Shown here piece by piece: positions 31,715-40,938 of a DNA stretch of 64,000 bases. The DNA is taken from positions 1 to 64,000 of the forward strand of contig NZ_JBNPMC010000002.1 of assembly GCF_050313795.1 (NCBI RefSeq). The letters run 5' to 3'. Made by a program: the position numbers and the translations under genes. The notes beneath the pieces were generated by a model. The model worked only from the letters and a program-made list of their open reading frames with translations, had not been told where the DNA came from and ran no database searches. Within the stretch, counting starts at the first letter, position 1. Each line of letters begins with the position of its first letter. Source of the stretch: CAMBRQ01 sp945870325 (lineage in GTDB: Bacteria; Bacillota; Clostridia; Lachnospirales; Lachnospiraceae).

Positions 31715-33541
31715 ATGGCACCGAGAGGTATGGGACACGGCGGTCATAGAGGAGGCGTGCCGGGAGAGAAGGCCAAAGATTTTAAAGGCACCATGAAGAA
31801 ATTGATGACATATCTTGCGCAGTATAAGATTGCATTAATCTTCGTTGTCATATTTGCCATTGGAAGCACGATTTTCAATATCGTAGGACCGAAGATATTA
31901 GGAAAGGCGACAACAGAGATTTTTAACGGTTTGGTTGGCAAAGTAACAGGCGGAAGTGGGATTGATTTTGAGAAGATCGGGACGATATTGATCACGTTGC
32001 TAGGTCTGTATCTGTGTAGTGCGCTGTTTTCATTTATCCAGGGATATATCATGACAGGTGTATCGCAGAAACTTACTTACCGGTTGAGAAAAGAGATTTC
32101 GGAGAAGATTAACCGTATGCCGATGAATTATTTTGATAAAGTAACTCATGGCGAGGTCTTGTCGCGTATTACCAATGATGTAGATACACTAAGCCAGAGT
32201 TTGAATCAGAGCGCGACACAGGTGATTACTTCGGTGACGACAATCATTGGTGTTCTGGTTATGATGCTGAGTATCAGTCCGCTCATGACGGTGATTGCGT
32301 TGCTGATACTTCCGGTCTCTATGGGGCTGATTTCCGTAATTGTGAAGCGTTCGCAGCGATATTTTAAGAATCAGCAGGCATATCTGGGACATGTAAATGG
32401 ACAGGTAGAAGAAGTCTACAGTGGACACAACATTGTCAAAGCATTCAATAAAGAAGAGGATGTTATCGCAGAATTTGACCGGGATAACGAGATCTTATAC
32501 CAGTCTGCGTGGAAGTCTCAGTTCCTGTCAGGAATGATGATGCCGATTATGCAGTTTGTCGGCAATCTGGGATATGTGGCGGTAGTTATTCTCGGAGGAT
32601 ATCTGGCGATGAAGGAAGCCATCGAGGTGGGGGATATCCAGTCATTCATCCAATATGTGCGAAGTTTTACCCAGCCGATCCAGCAGGTGGCACAGGTGGC
32701 GAATATGCTCCAGTCCACAGCGGCGGCTTCGGAGCGTGTGTTCGAATTCCTGGAAGAAGAGGAAGAAGATCAGACAGTACCGAATGCAGTATCTGTGGAT
32801 GGGCTGGAAGGACGTGTGGAATTCGACCATGTGAATTTTGGTTATAATCCGGATCATACGATCATCCACGATTTCAGCGCTAAAGTTGAGCCGGGACAGA
32901 AGATTGCAATCGTAGGACCAACCGGTGCTGGTAAGACAACGATGGTGAAACTGTTGATGCGGTTCTATGATGTCAATAGCGGTTCCATCAAAGTGGATGG
33001 GCACGACATCCGTGACTTCAACCGAAGCGAACTTCGTGAAATGTTCGGAATGGTATTGCAGGATACCTGGCTGTTTAAAGGCAGCATTGAGGAAAATATC
33101 CGCTATGGCAAATTAGATGCAAGCCATGAGAAAGTTGTAGAAGCTGCGAAGGCAGCCTATGTACACAGATTTGTTCAGACTCTGCCGGGCGGTTACGATA
33201 TGGAACTAAATGAGGAGGCAAGCAATGTATCGCAAGGACAGAAGCAGCTCTTGACGATTGCAAGGGCAATCCTGGCTGATCCTAAGATTCTGATCTTGGA
33301 TGAGGCGACCAGTTCCGTAGATACGCGTACGGAAGTTCGAATCCAGAAAGCAATGGATAACCTGATGCGTGGAAGGACCAGTTTTATCATCGCGCATCGT
33401 CTCTCGACCATTCGTGATGCGGATCTGATCCTGGTTATGAAAGATGGTGACATTATCGAACAGGGCAATCATGAGGAACTGCTGGCTCAGAATGGGTTCT
33501 ATGCAGAACTATATAATTCTCAATTTGAGAGAAGCGCATAA
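31715..33541 (+). CDS. ABC exporter half-transporter, consensus ATPase site
   Basis: This 608-residue partner starts one base after the upstream stop, with AAGGAGGTGGGC ahead of the ATG. The N-terminus is rich in Gly, His and Arg (MAPRGMGHGGHRGGVPGEKAKD), then six membrane helices and an ATPase: Walker A GPTGAGKTTMV (about 401), signature VSQGQKQLLTIARA and Walker B ILILDEATSSVD with catalytic Glu. It forms a heterodimer with the previous gene product under MarR control. Confidence 0.92.
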   Translation: MAPRGMGHGGHRGGVPGEKAKDFKGTMKKLMTYLAQYKIALIFVVIFAIGSTIFNIVGPKILGKATTEIFNGLVGKVTGGSGIDFEKIGTILITLLGLYLCSALFSFIQGYIMTGVSQKLTYRLRKEISEKINRMPMNYFDKVTHGEVLSRITNDVDTLSQSLNQSATQVITSVTTIIGVLVMMLSISPLMTVIALLILPVSMGLISVIVKRSQRYFKNQQAYLGHVNGQVEEVYSGHNIVKAFNKEEDVIAEFDRDNEILYQSAWKSQFLSGMMMPIMQFVGNLGYVAVVILGGYLAMKEAIEVGDIQSFIQYVRSFTQPIQQVAQVANMLQSTAAASERVFEFLEEEEEDQTVPNAVSVDGLEGRVEFDHVNFGYNPDHTIIHDFSAKVEPGQKIAIVGPTGAGKTTMVKLLMRFYDVNSGSIKVDGHDIRDFNRSELREMFGMVLQDTWLFKGSIEENIRYGKLDASHEKVVEAAKAAYVHRFVQTLPGGYDMELNEEASNVSQGQKQLLTIARAILADPKILILDEATSSVDTRTEVRIQKAMDNLMRGRTSFIIAHRLSTIRDADLILVMKDGDIIEQGNHEELLAQNGFYAELYNSQFERSA

Positions 33542-33582
33542 GTTTGGGACGTAGTAAAACACAGTTTTACTACGTCCCAAAC
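33542..33582 (+). terminator. Perfect 19-base inverted repeat after the ABC operon
   Basis: GTTTGGGACGTAGTAAAAC (33542-33560) pairs perfectly with 33564-33582 across ACA, starting at the last base of the stop codon. There is no T-run, so it may protect the mRNA end or be another small repeat. Confidence 0.6.
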
Positions 33583-33631
33583 TAACAAATGTGGTGTACC
33601 TAATTGAAAAATGTCCTGTACCCATATAAGA

Positions 33632-33700
33632 ATAAGGCGCCGCTGGAATTCTGTTACCGTGTATGAGAGTTCCTGCAGCGCCTTATCTATGATAAGACTT
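33632..33700 (+). terminator. Terminator between convergent genes
   Basis: ATAAGGCGCCGC (33632-33643) pairs with GCAGCGCCTTAT (33675-33686), with one mismatch, and a further GAA/TTC stem. A TTTTTT run follows at about 33699. Confidence 0.6.
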
Positions 33701-33720
33701 TTTTGTTGTAGAATTTTAGG

Positions 33721-33981
33721 TTATTTCATGGAAGCGCCTGTCAGAATGGACTTCACATGATCAACTTCCTGCTGGGATGCTTTTGCAGCAGGTACATAGT
33801 AACTTTTCTCGCGAGCTACCTGATACAGTTTCTCCTGAGACATCTCACATTCATTACGAATCTGTTTTAGACACTGTTTGAGTTCTTTGTTCTCCGTCTG
33901 TGAAATCATCTCTCCAAAACGTGTCAGTTCTCCATTGGCGCCAGCCAGGGCATCGCTTACCATTGTCTTCTCATCTAACAT
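33721..33981 (-). CDS. CotF-like spore coat protein
   Basis: This 86-residue helical protein (DEKTMVSDALAGANGELTRFGEMISQTENKELKQCLKQIRNECEMSQEKLYQVAREKSYYVPAAKAS) has the ferritin-like two-helix pattern of the CotF spore coat family, including the YYVPA segment. It is preceded at 13 bases by a second, shorter coat-like gene on the same strand, and the two probably form one sporulation-controlled transcript. No clear sigma-E or sigma-K promoter could be assigned. Confidence 0.8.
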   Translation of the reverse strand: MLDEKTMVSDALAGANGELTRFGEMISQTENKELKQCLKQIRNECEMSQEKLYQVAREKSYYVPAAKASQQEVDHVKSILTGASMK

Positions 33982-33994
33982 AACTGGTTCCCTC

Positions 33995-34177
33995 CTATAA
34001 GAATTTCATTAAGTCTTGCTTATTCTTCATTGCAGAATTAGCGGCATCCTGAAAAAGTTTCTTTACTTCAGGATCTTGTGCCTGAGCGGCATAATCCTGC
34101 ATCTTGCAGTGATTGGTGGTGTATCCGCCGATGAGGTGGCGTAGGTTCTGTAAGTCGAGTACTGATAAATCGGCCAT
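33995..34177 (-). CDS. Small CotF/ferritin-like spore coat-associated protein
   Basis: This 60-residue protein is read from ATG 34177 (MADLSVLDLQNLRHLIGGYTT), with an AAGGAGG site 8 bases upstream; the longer frame upstream lacks one. It is one helical hairpin (LQNLRHLIGGYTTNHCKMQDYAAQAQDPEVKKLFQDAANSAMKNKQDLMKFL), resembling the N-terminal half of CotF-type coat proteins. It pairs with the downstream gene. Presence of these genes suggests the organism makes spores or descends from a spore former. Confidence 0.75.
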   Translation of the reverse strand: MADLSVLDLQNLRHLIGGYTTNHCKMQDYAAQAQDPEVKKLFQDAANSAMKNKQDLMKFL

Positions 34178-34259
34178 GTGTCTATTTCCTCCTTTTTTAT
34201 GATGTTCGCATCGGATAAGCGCTGCTGATCTTCTGCTGAACATTTTTATTTCTGAGTTA

Positions 34260-35000
34260 TTATGTCCCTAAGTGTGAGGAAATATACTGTATGTTCTTGG
34301 CATTTTCGGCTTTTTTTATGAAAATATGAAATAGCTTTTGCATTGGTTCGCAGATGTCGTACATGCATTCCGGATGCCATTGCACTCCGATGACAAATGG
34401 ATGTGCAGTGGATTCCAATGCTTCTATAACACCATCAGAAGCAATGGCAGTAATCTTAAGATTCGTGCCCAGGATGTGAATACTCTGGTGATGAAAACTG
34501 TTTACTTCAGCAGTATTTCCCAGGATATTATATAGCATGCTATTTGATGAAATGCTAATCTTGTGGCTGGAATCTTCCCGATGATCTGATAACTGCATGT
34601 GATTCAGAGAGTATGTCTTACGGAGCGACAGGTCCTGGAAAATAGTTCCATTGCATGCTATGTTTAGAATCTGCATTCCACGGCAAATAGCAAGAATTGG
34701 AAGGTGGGAATCTAATGCAAGTTTCATGAAATGAATATGGAAGATATCTGTCTGGGTATCGGTTTTCCCATGATCTGTCATAGGCTCTTCTCCAAAAAGA
34801 AGTGGGGTCACGTCATCTCCGCCACAAAACAGGAAGCCATCACATATCTTTTTATAAGAGGTATAAACTGCTTCTTGCTGGGTGCAGGGCAGAATAATAG
34901 GAATGCCGCCGGAGGATTCGACGGCATGGATATAAGTCTGTGGTACGAATTGACGTTTGCTTGTGTATCCGCAGGATACGATTCCGATGATAGGGTTCAT
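34260..35000 (-). CDS. Gamma-glutamyl-gamma-aminobutyrate hydrolase family (peptidase C26)
   Basis: This 246-residue class I glutamine amidotransferase-like hydrolase has the nucleophile elbow LAICRGMQILNIACNGT (Cys about residue 100) and the catalytic His-Glu in VIGVQWHPE near residue 205. The front DGFLFCGGDDVTPLLFGEE is typical of PuuD-like enzymes. These cleave gamma-glutamyl amides such as gamma-glutamyl-GABA. It is a single gene; divergent from the dipeptidase gene 186 bases away. Confidence 0.88.
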   Translation of the reverse strand: MNPIIGIVSCGYTSKRQFVPQTYIHAVESSGGIPIILPCTQQEAVYTSYKKICDGFLFCGGDDVTPLLFGEEPMTDHGKTDTQTDIFHIHFMKLALDSHLPILAICRGMQILNIACNGTIFQDLSLRKTYSLNHMQLSDHREDSSHKISISSNSMLYNILGNTAEVNSFHHQSIHILGTNLKITAIASDGVIEALESTAHPFVIGVQWHPECMYDICEPMQKLFHIFIKKAENAKNIQYISSHLGT

Positions 35001-35186
35001 AATGTTTGTCCTTTCTAATATATATTGATATTATTTATGTATATGAATTGTGGTGGTTGGTATGTTTTGTGCTGATAAGTCTATTGAATGATATGATTCG
35101 TTTGAAAGGGTGCATTTTAAAACGGGTGGATGTATACTAATTAAAAGGATGAATTAATATGAAGGTATGAAAGGAAGCATGAATAT

Positions 35187-36149
35187 ATGAAATTAATTGA
35201 TATGCATTGTGATACTTTATGGAAGTTAATGGATCTCGACAAGAGTGGTGATCTGATGAAGAACGGGTGCAGTGTTGCGATTCCACATATGAAAGAAGTG
35301 GGGACGAAAGCGCAGTTCTTTGCCTGTTTTACATACTACAAAGAATATGAGAATGCAGGAGGATATGATAAATGTTACGAGCATGTACATGAGATGATTG
35401 CTTATCTAAAAAGACAGGCAGAAGAATATCATTCTGATATCGCAATTGCTAAAACGTATGCTGATATACAGAAGAATGCAGAAGCAGGCAAGATATCTGC
35501 GGTTCTTACTGTGGAAGAGGGAGGGATTCTGAATGGTGAGATGAAGCGTCTGGAAGAACTGTATGCAGAAGGCGTGCGGCTTATGACTCTGATGTGGAAT
35601 TATGAGAACTGTATTGGATATCCGAATAGTAAGGAGATAGCGGTGATGCGACAGGGACTTAAGCCATTTGGGGTCGAAGTGGTGAGGTGGATGAATGAAC
35701 TGGGAATGATGATTGATGTGTCTCATGCGTCGGATGGAACATTCTGGGATGTATTGCGATACTCTGCAAAACCTGTCGTTGCGTCACATTCCAATTGCCG
35801 TTCGCTCTGCGGTCATCCGAGAAATCTGTCGGATGAGATGATCCGGGCACTGGCGGATGTGGGCGGTATCGCCGGGCTTAATTTCTATGGCCCTTTCCTT
35901 GGAAGCCCGAATGCCTCGAAGGTGGATGAGATGGCAGCGCATGTCCTGCATATGATCCGGGTGGGCGGCAGTGAATTCCCGGCGATTGGTACGGATTTTG
36001 ACGGATTCGATGGGATGGATGTGCTGGAGATCCCGGATGTGTCGAAGATGGAGAGACTGTGGGATGCGCTGAAGAAGAGGGGAATATCAGAGAGACAGTT
36101 GGATAAGATATGGGGAGGCAATGCGGAGAGGGTTCTTATGGATGTATAG
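35187..36149 (+). CDS. Membrane dipeptidase family (peptidase M19)
   Basis: This 320-residue zinc dipeptidase has IDMHCDTLW with the His7-x-Asp9 zinc pair, the bridging Glu in TVEEGGILNG (about residue 112), the later His in VSHASDGTFWD and VASHSNCRSLCGHPRN, and the conserved GTDFDGFDG. No signal peptide is visible, so the protein is cytoplasmic despite the family name. It hydrolyses dipeptides, possibly with D-residues. A plain ribosome site (GGAAGC) precedes the ATG. Confidence 0.92.
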   Translation: MKLIDMHCDTLWKLMDLDKSGDLMKNGCSVAIPHMKEVGTKAQFFACFTYYKEYENAGGYDKCYEHVHEMIAYLKRQAEEYHSDIAIAKTYADIQKNAEAGKISAVLTVEEGGILNGEMKRLEELYAEGVRLMTLMWNYENCIGYPNSKEIAVMRQGLKPFGVEVVRWMNELGMMIDVSHASDGTFWDVLRYSAKPVVASHSNCRSLCGHPRNLSDEMIRALADVGGIAGLNFYGPFLGSPNASKVDEMAAHVLHMIRVGGSEFPAIGTDFDGFDGMDVLEIPDVSKMERLWDALKKRGISERQLDKIWGGNAERVLMDV

Positions 36150-36279
36150 TGCCAGTGTATAAAAAAGTGTGTTGCTCTCTGTACACCGGCGCTAAGTGAA
36201 GGTGATATGAATGGGCGTAGGCTTGATGACCTGCAGGATCTTTCAGTGGCAGTTTTATTAGGAAGTTTTAGCAACATAA

Positions 36280-36310
36280 GAGGGATTTCCCAAGATATGA
36301 GAAATCCCTC
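36280..36310. terminator. Hairpin between the convergent dipeptidase and argG genes
   Basis: GAGGGATTTC (36280-36289) pairs perfectly with GAAATCCCTC (36301-36310). No strong T-run on either side. Confidence 0.55.
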
Positions 36311-36331
36311 CGGTATAATTGTATGGCATAA

Positions 36332-37552
36332 TTATTTGTTTTCTATTTCCTGCATCTTCAGTGCGCGAACCTTCAGCGGCAGACCAAACAGATTGATGAA
36401 TCCGTCTGCATCATGGTGGTCATACAGATCTCCGGTTGTAAAACTTGCAAGAGACTCGCTGTACAGTGAATATGGAGAAGTAGTTCCTGCTTTGATGATA
36501 TTGCCTTTGTAGAGTTTGAACTTCACTTCACCTGTTACATATTCCTGTGTGCTTTCGATGAATGCCTGAACCGCCTCGCGAAGTGGTGTGAACCATTTCC
36601 CTTCGTATACAATCTGAGACAGTTTATTGCCCATCTCTTCTTTTACTTCATATGTAGCACGGTCTAATACCAATTCCTCTAACTGTTGATGTGCTTCGTA
36701 GAGGATCGTTCCGCCGGGAGTCTCATACACGCCACGGGATTTCATGCCTACGACACGGTTTTCTACGATATCACAGATACCGATTCCGTGTTTTCCACCC
36801 AATTCATTGAGTTTGCGGATAATATCGGACACTTTCATCTCTTCGCCATTAATGCTCTTTGGAACACCTTTTTCAAATGTCATAGTTACATATTCACCTT
36901 CGTCCGGTGCTTTCTCAGGCGTTACGCCGAGTACTAATAAATGGTCGTAATTCGGCTCGTTCGCAGGATCTTCCAGTTCCAGACCCTCATGGCTGATGTG
37001 CCATAAGTTGCGGTCACGGCTGTAACTGTGGCTGGCATCAAATGGAAGGTCGATTCCGTGCTGTTTGCAGTATTCGATCTCTTCTTCACGAGAATTCATG
37101 GTCCATATGTCTGTCATTCTCCAAGGAGCGATGATCTTGATATCTGGTGCAAGCGCTTTGATACCAAGTTCAAACCGAATCTGGTCATTACCCTTTCCGG
37201 TAGCACCGTGGCAGATGGCAGTAGCGCCTTCTTTTCTTGCGATTTCTACCAGACGTTTTGCAATAGCAGGACGTGCCATAGAGGTTCCAAGCAGATATTT
37301 GTTCTCGTAGATTGCATGTGCCTGTACGCAAGGTACTACGTAGTTGTCGCAGAAGTCATCTACGATGTCTTCGATGTATAACTTGGAAGCGCCGGATAAT
37401 TTGGCTCTTTCTTCCAATCCGTCTAACTCTTCTCCCTGTCCGCAGTCTACGCAGCAGCAGATAACTTCATAATCAAAATTCTCTTTTAACCATGGGATAA
37501 TGGCTGTGGTATCAAGTCCACCGGAATACGCTAATACAACTTTTTCTTTCAT
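36332..37552 (-). CDS. argG: Argininosuccinate synthase
   Basis: This 406-residue enzyme joins citrulline and aspartate with ATP in arginine synthesis. The PP-loop VVLAYSGGLDTTAIIPWL is at the N-terminus, and HGATGKGNDQIRFELG and SRDRNLWHISHEGLELEDP follow in the expected places. Length and both ends are normal. It is a single gene, about 5 kb from the argCJBD cluster; argH and argF are not in the window. Its promoter (TTGCAT / TATAGT, 17-base spacing) lies at 37617-37645 on the minus strand. Confidence 0.96.
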   Translation of the reverse strand: MKEKVVLAYSGGLDTTAIIPWLKENFDYEVICCCVDCGQGEELDGLEERAKLSGASKLYIEDIVDDFCDNYVVPCVQAHAIYENKYLLGTSMARPAIAKRLVEIARKEGATAICHGATGKGNDQIRFELGIKALAPDIKIIAPWRMTDIWTMNSREEEIEYCKQHGIDLPFDASHSYSRDRNLWHISHEGLELEDPANEPNYDHLLVLGVTPEKAPDEGEYVTMTFEKGVPKSINGEEMKVSDIIRKLNELGGKHGIGICDIVENRVVGMKSRGVYETPGGTILYEAHQQLEELVLDRATYEVKEEMGNKLSQIVYEGKWFTPLREAVQAFIESTQEYVTGEVKFKLYKGNIIKAGTTSPYSLYSESLASFTTGDLYDHHDADGFINLFGLPLKVRALKMQEIENK

Positions 37553-37616
37553 GTGAATGTCCTCCTAAGATATTATGTATTTTATGTTAAATGTGTTGTT
37601 CTTAATTGCATGGAAT

Positions 37617-37645
37617 ACTATACATCATTTTTAATAATTATGCAA
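37617..37645 (-). promoter_or_regulatory. Predicted argG promoter
   Basis: On the minus strand TTGCAT (37640-37645) and TATAGT (37617-37622) with a 17-base spacer, 65 bases before the argG ATG. Confidence 0.6.
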
Positions 37646-37821
37646 GATTAAAATGAAAAAAAGTTTAAATATGCAATAAAATCACAAAATATGCATATGG
37701 TATACATGCATATTATATGATTTGCATAGGAGATGAATAAAAGGGGCAGGGAGGAAGTGATTCAATTCCGTATTCCGCCAGCAGGTTTTTCTGATATTGT
37801 GGATTTGATTTCGAAAACGTG

Positions 37822-37854
37822 TTGACATGTATCGATTGCCTATATATAATATAG
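37822..37854 (+). promoter_or_regulatory. padR promoter with overlapping palindrome
   Basis: TTGACA (37822-37827) and TATAAT (37845-37850) with a 17-base spacer, nearly consensus. CTATAT-ATA-ATATAG (37840-37854) is an inverted repeat over the -10 box and a candidate PadR operator. Confidence 0.6.
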
Positions 37855-37911
37855 ATGACCGATATATAGATAATCTACATAATATAAAATAGTGGGAAGG
37901 GGAGAATACGA

Positions 37912-38247
37912 ATGGCAATTGATAAGAGCCTGGTATCCGGAAGTACATCTATGTTAATATTGAGGCTTTTGGAGGATAAGGACATGTACGGATATGAGAT
38001 GATCGTAACACTTCGCAGGAAGTCTCAGAATGTCTTCGAATTAAAGGCGGGCACGTTGTATCCGTTACTGCATGGAATGGAGAGCAAGGGATTATTAGAT
38101 TCATATGAAATGGAAGAAGCAGGAAAGATCCGTAAGTATTACAGTATTACCAAAGAAGGAAGGAAGGTTCTGACCGAGAAGAAGGAGGAGTGGACGGCCT
38201 ATTCACAGGCTGTTGTGAATGTACTGAGTATGGGAGGTGCTATATGA
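37912..38247 (+). CDS. PadR-family transcriptional regulator
   Basis: This 111-residue protein begins MAIDKSLVSGSTSMLILRLLEDKDMYGYEMI and shows the PadR winged helix with LKAGTLYPLLHGMESKGLLDSYE and the usual RKYYSITKEGRKVL. Its stop overlaps the next start (ATGA). PadR genes of this type are regularly coupled to membrane proteins carrying an HAAS-type N-terminal domain, as here. It is probably an autorepressor that binds the palindrome over its promoter. Confidence 0.92.
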   Translation: MAIDKSLVSGSTSMLILRLLEDKDMYGYEMIVTLRRKSQNVFELKAGTLYPLLHGMESKGLLDSYEMEEAGKIRKYYSITKEGRKVLTEKKEEWTAYSQAVVNVLSMGGAI

Positions 38248-39587
38248 AGAAGGAGGAGTATTTGAAGACGGTGACAGAACAGATCCGGTGCGAGAAGGCA
38301 AGAAGCAAGATTGCAAGAGAGATAGGAAGTCACATTGAGGAGCAGAAATCAGAGTATATGAGAGAAGGGCTGAAAGCGGAGGAAGCGGAAGCAGAAGCCG
38401 TGAAAGATATGGGAGATCCGGTGGAAACAGGAACCAAGTTGGATATGATCCACCGACCCAGGATGGCGTGGGGATGGATCGGACTGATTGCTGCATTGTA
38501 TTTGGCAGGGTTTGTGGTTCAGATTCTGATGCAGAGAGATATTGCAGACTTTCTTGGATTTGATCTGATGCGGTATGCGGTACGGCTTGTGCTTGGGCTT
38601 GGAGTGATGGTAGGAATCTGTTATGTGGACTATAGCCGGATTGGATGTTGGGCGAAAGAGATCACCCTGATTGCGTTTGCTGTGATCTATATAGGGCTGT
38701 TTCGCGGGCAGGTTGTAAATGGGGCGGTCATGGGAATCTATGGAATACATGTGAACGTGAGAATGCTGGCATTCCTTTTTGTCCCATTGTATGGGGCGGT
38801 TTTATATCAATACCGCGGACAGGGCTATAAGGCGATCGTGAAAGGAATTTTATGGATGTTTCCTGCACTTGAGATTGCGAGAAGGATACCGAGCCTTATT
38901 ACAGTGTGGACATTGTTTTTGTCATTCGTGATTATATTGTCATTTGCAATCTATAAAGAATGGTTTCAGGTGTCAAAGAGAAGAACAATGGCAGGATTAT
39001 GGTGCGGTATGATTCTGATTCCGGTTATGGGATGTGTGTTTATCTTGGTTCGAGGTGCGGAGTATCAGACAGCCCGGATTCAGGCATATCTGAATCCCTG
39101 GAGTGAAGAACTGGCCTTTCCGACAATGGTAACCAGAGAATTACTGAAAAATAGTAGTTTGATAGGTATGGGGAATGATGTGGAGCGTTATGTTCAGATG
39201 CTGCCGGATCCGGTGAATTATAGTTTTATCTACATCGTTTCCTGTGGAGGGATATTAGCGGCAATCGTGCTGGTTGGAGCAATTATTTTCCTGCTTTTGA
39301 GATTTTTGGGGAGTTCGCTGAAGCAGAAGAACCAGATGGGGATGACGATGGGGATTGGCTGTGCGATCGTCATGCTGGTGCAGATGGTGTTCTATATCCT
39401 GGGGAATATTGGATTTTCCCCCATGGGAGGTATGTATTGTCCGTTCATTACTTATGGCGGGACAGGGATGCTGGTGACAAATGTACTTTTGGGGATTCTG
39501 CTTAGTATTTACCGGTATCAGGATGTCCCTTTGGAAACAGAGAAAAGAAAATACCATATTTCTATCAACGTAAAGAAATCAGGATAA
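38244..39587 (+). CDS. HAAS-domain / FtsW-RodA-SpoVE-like membrane protein
   Basis: This 447-residue protein is read from ATG 38244, overlapping padR by 4 bases. Residues 1-75 form an HAAS/permease-prefix domain (YLKTVTEQIRCEKARSKIAREIGSHIEEQKSEYMREGLKAEEAEAEAVKDMGDPVETG). The rest has about ten membrane helices and ends with FtsW/RodA-like motifs (LIGMGNDVERYV, then MYCPFITYGGTGMLVTNVLLGILLSIYRY, matching the GPFxSYGGS region). It may therefore be an SEDS-type protein under PadR control, not a housekeeping divisome protein. Whether glycosyltransferase residues are retained is not clear. A shortened paralog is at 41403-42365. Confidence 0.8.
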   Translation: MKKEEYLKTVTEQIRCEKARSKIAREIGSHIEEQKSEYMREGLKAEEAEAEAVKDMGDPVETGTKLDMIHRPRMAWGWIGLIAALYLAGFVVQILMQRDIADFLGFDLMRYAVRLVLGLGVMVGICYVDYSRIGCWAKEITLIAFAVIYIGLFRGQVVNGAVMGIYGIHVNVRMLAFLFVPLYGAVLYQYRGQGYKAIVKGILWMFPALEIARRIPSLITVWTLFLSFVIILSFAIYKEWFQVSKRRTMAGLWCGMILIPVMGCVFILVRGAEYQTARIQAYLNPWSEELAFPTMVTRELLKNSSLIGMGNDVERYVQMLPDPVNYSFIYIVSCGGILAAIVLVGAIIFLLLRFLGSSLKQKNQMGMTMGIGCAIVMLVQMVFYILGNIGFSPMGGMYCPFITYGGTGMLVTNVLLGILLSIYRYQDVPLETEKRKYHISINVKKSG

Positions 39588-39592
39588 AGGGT

Positions 39593-40168
39593 ATGAAGAT
39601 TCTATTAAAAATATTTAAAAGTAATATATGGAATTGCATATTGCGCTATATAAGTTCTGTCATGGTTTCAACGATACTATTTCTATTTGAAGGAATAAAA
39701 ATCATGATATTAGGAGCGATGACCGAGCAGGAGAAGATGAAATCTTCTCTTGGAATCACTGTGCAGGCATATATCTATATCTTGCTATTTATCGGCATTA
39801 TCCTGATCCTGTGTATGATGAGCCATTATAGCAGAGTGAGGCTCAGGGATTATGGAATATTCATGGTGTTCGGAAGTGAAAAACGATATATTATTCAGAT
39901 GATTTTACTGGAATATGGGATGATATGCCTGATCTCATATGTGATCGGATGTATTGTGGGGACGGCGTTTCTTTTTTTGGTGAAAACGATTCTTCGGTTT
40001 CATGATATCTCGGTTGTATGGAACCGCCGAATGTTTATGGAATCATTTTTTACGACTTTGCTTTATGTCTTGGGAATATTTATGGCCGCAGTTGTAATGA
40101 ATTTGGCAAACTTGCAGCGACATTCGATTTCGGCACTTTTGAAATATAGGGAGAAGAAGAGCATCTGA
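39593..40168 (+). pseudogene. FtsX-like (BceB-type) permease, N-terminal fragment
   Basis: This 191-residue frame starts 6 bases after the FtsW-like gene. It matches the front of a bacitracin-type ABC permease: an N-terminal helix, then the FtsX core (YSRVRLRDYGIFMVFGSEKRYIIQMILLEYGMICLISYVIGCIVG) and a further span, ending SISALLKYREKKSI. Complete BceB proteins have about 600-660 residues. The rest continues in a different frame at 40192, with the external region much reduced, so a deletion and frameshift seem to have split the gene. Confidence 0.65.
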
Positions 40169-40191
40169 ATCAAGGTGAGATTCTGGCAATC

Positions 40192-40938
40192 ATGCAAAAG
40201 TCGGAGGATGATATGGAAGTGATGTTTCAGTCAGATCACGTATATCTGCGGCATGGCGAAAGAATAGGAAGATTCCGTATTAAGGCAGAAGTGAAAGAAG
40301 TCTTATGTGTTGCACAGCAGCCGGAAATCATACGAATTCTGGTTATGAATGAAGAAGATTATCATTTGATGAAAACATCTTCGGATAAGAATATGGTGAT
40401 TGTTACGCAGAATGTGTCGGAACAAGGAAAGACAGAGAAACAGGTTTTGGAGGATCAATTGAACTTGATCGCTGAGTCTTGCGATGCAATATTGTATTCA
40501 AAAGAAACTTTATTGTTGCGAGATGGGCCGGAAGATACGGTGACACTGATCTTTTATATCTGTATGGGGATGTTTCTGATTATCAGTAACATGACGATCC
40601 TGGCGCTCAAGGTTTGGACGGAGGTTCCGCTATTAAGTTCCAAGTACAGATTCTTAGAAAAACTGGGGATGGATGCAACGCAAGTAGAATATCATATAAA
40701 GAGTGAATTGTCGATTTATCTAAAAATACCATGTTGGCTTTCTGTGATATCTGGAGTTGTGATATTACTTTATCTGCGTTGCGATGTGGAAATGGTTCTT
40801 GTGAAACAGGTGATAACGCTGTTTGCTGTTCTTGCGTTGTTTCAGGTTCTCTATATCAAAGGAATCAGAAATTATGGATACCGGTTAATCATTGATCGGA
40901 TGGATAGAGAAGGCGGAGAAATGTATGGACATAATTAA
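40192..40938 (+). pseudogene. FtsX-like (BceB-type) permease, C-terminal fragment
   Basis: This 248-residue frame carries a soluble part (IGRFRIKAEVKEVLCVAQQPEIIRILVMNEEDYHLMK), then the last three membrane spans (TVTLIFYICMGMFLIISNMTILALKV, LKIPCWLSVISGVVILLYL, VITLFAVLALFQVLYI) typical of a BceB C-terminus. The open frame extends upstream to about 40150, overlapping the N-terminal fragment in another frame. It overlaps the start of the broken ATPase gene. Either fragment could still be translated, but neither is a full permease. Confidence 0.6.

Larger units (their letters stand above)
37553..37911. other. Intergenic region between divergent argG and padR genes
   Basis: This 359-base AT-rich region holds no gene. 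It contains the argG promoter on the minus strand and the padR promoter on the plus strand. Between them TATGCA-type sequences recur (about 37670-37735), which could be regulator half-sites, possibly for ArgR. I see no further structure. Confidence 0.5.
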
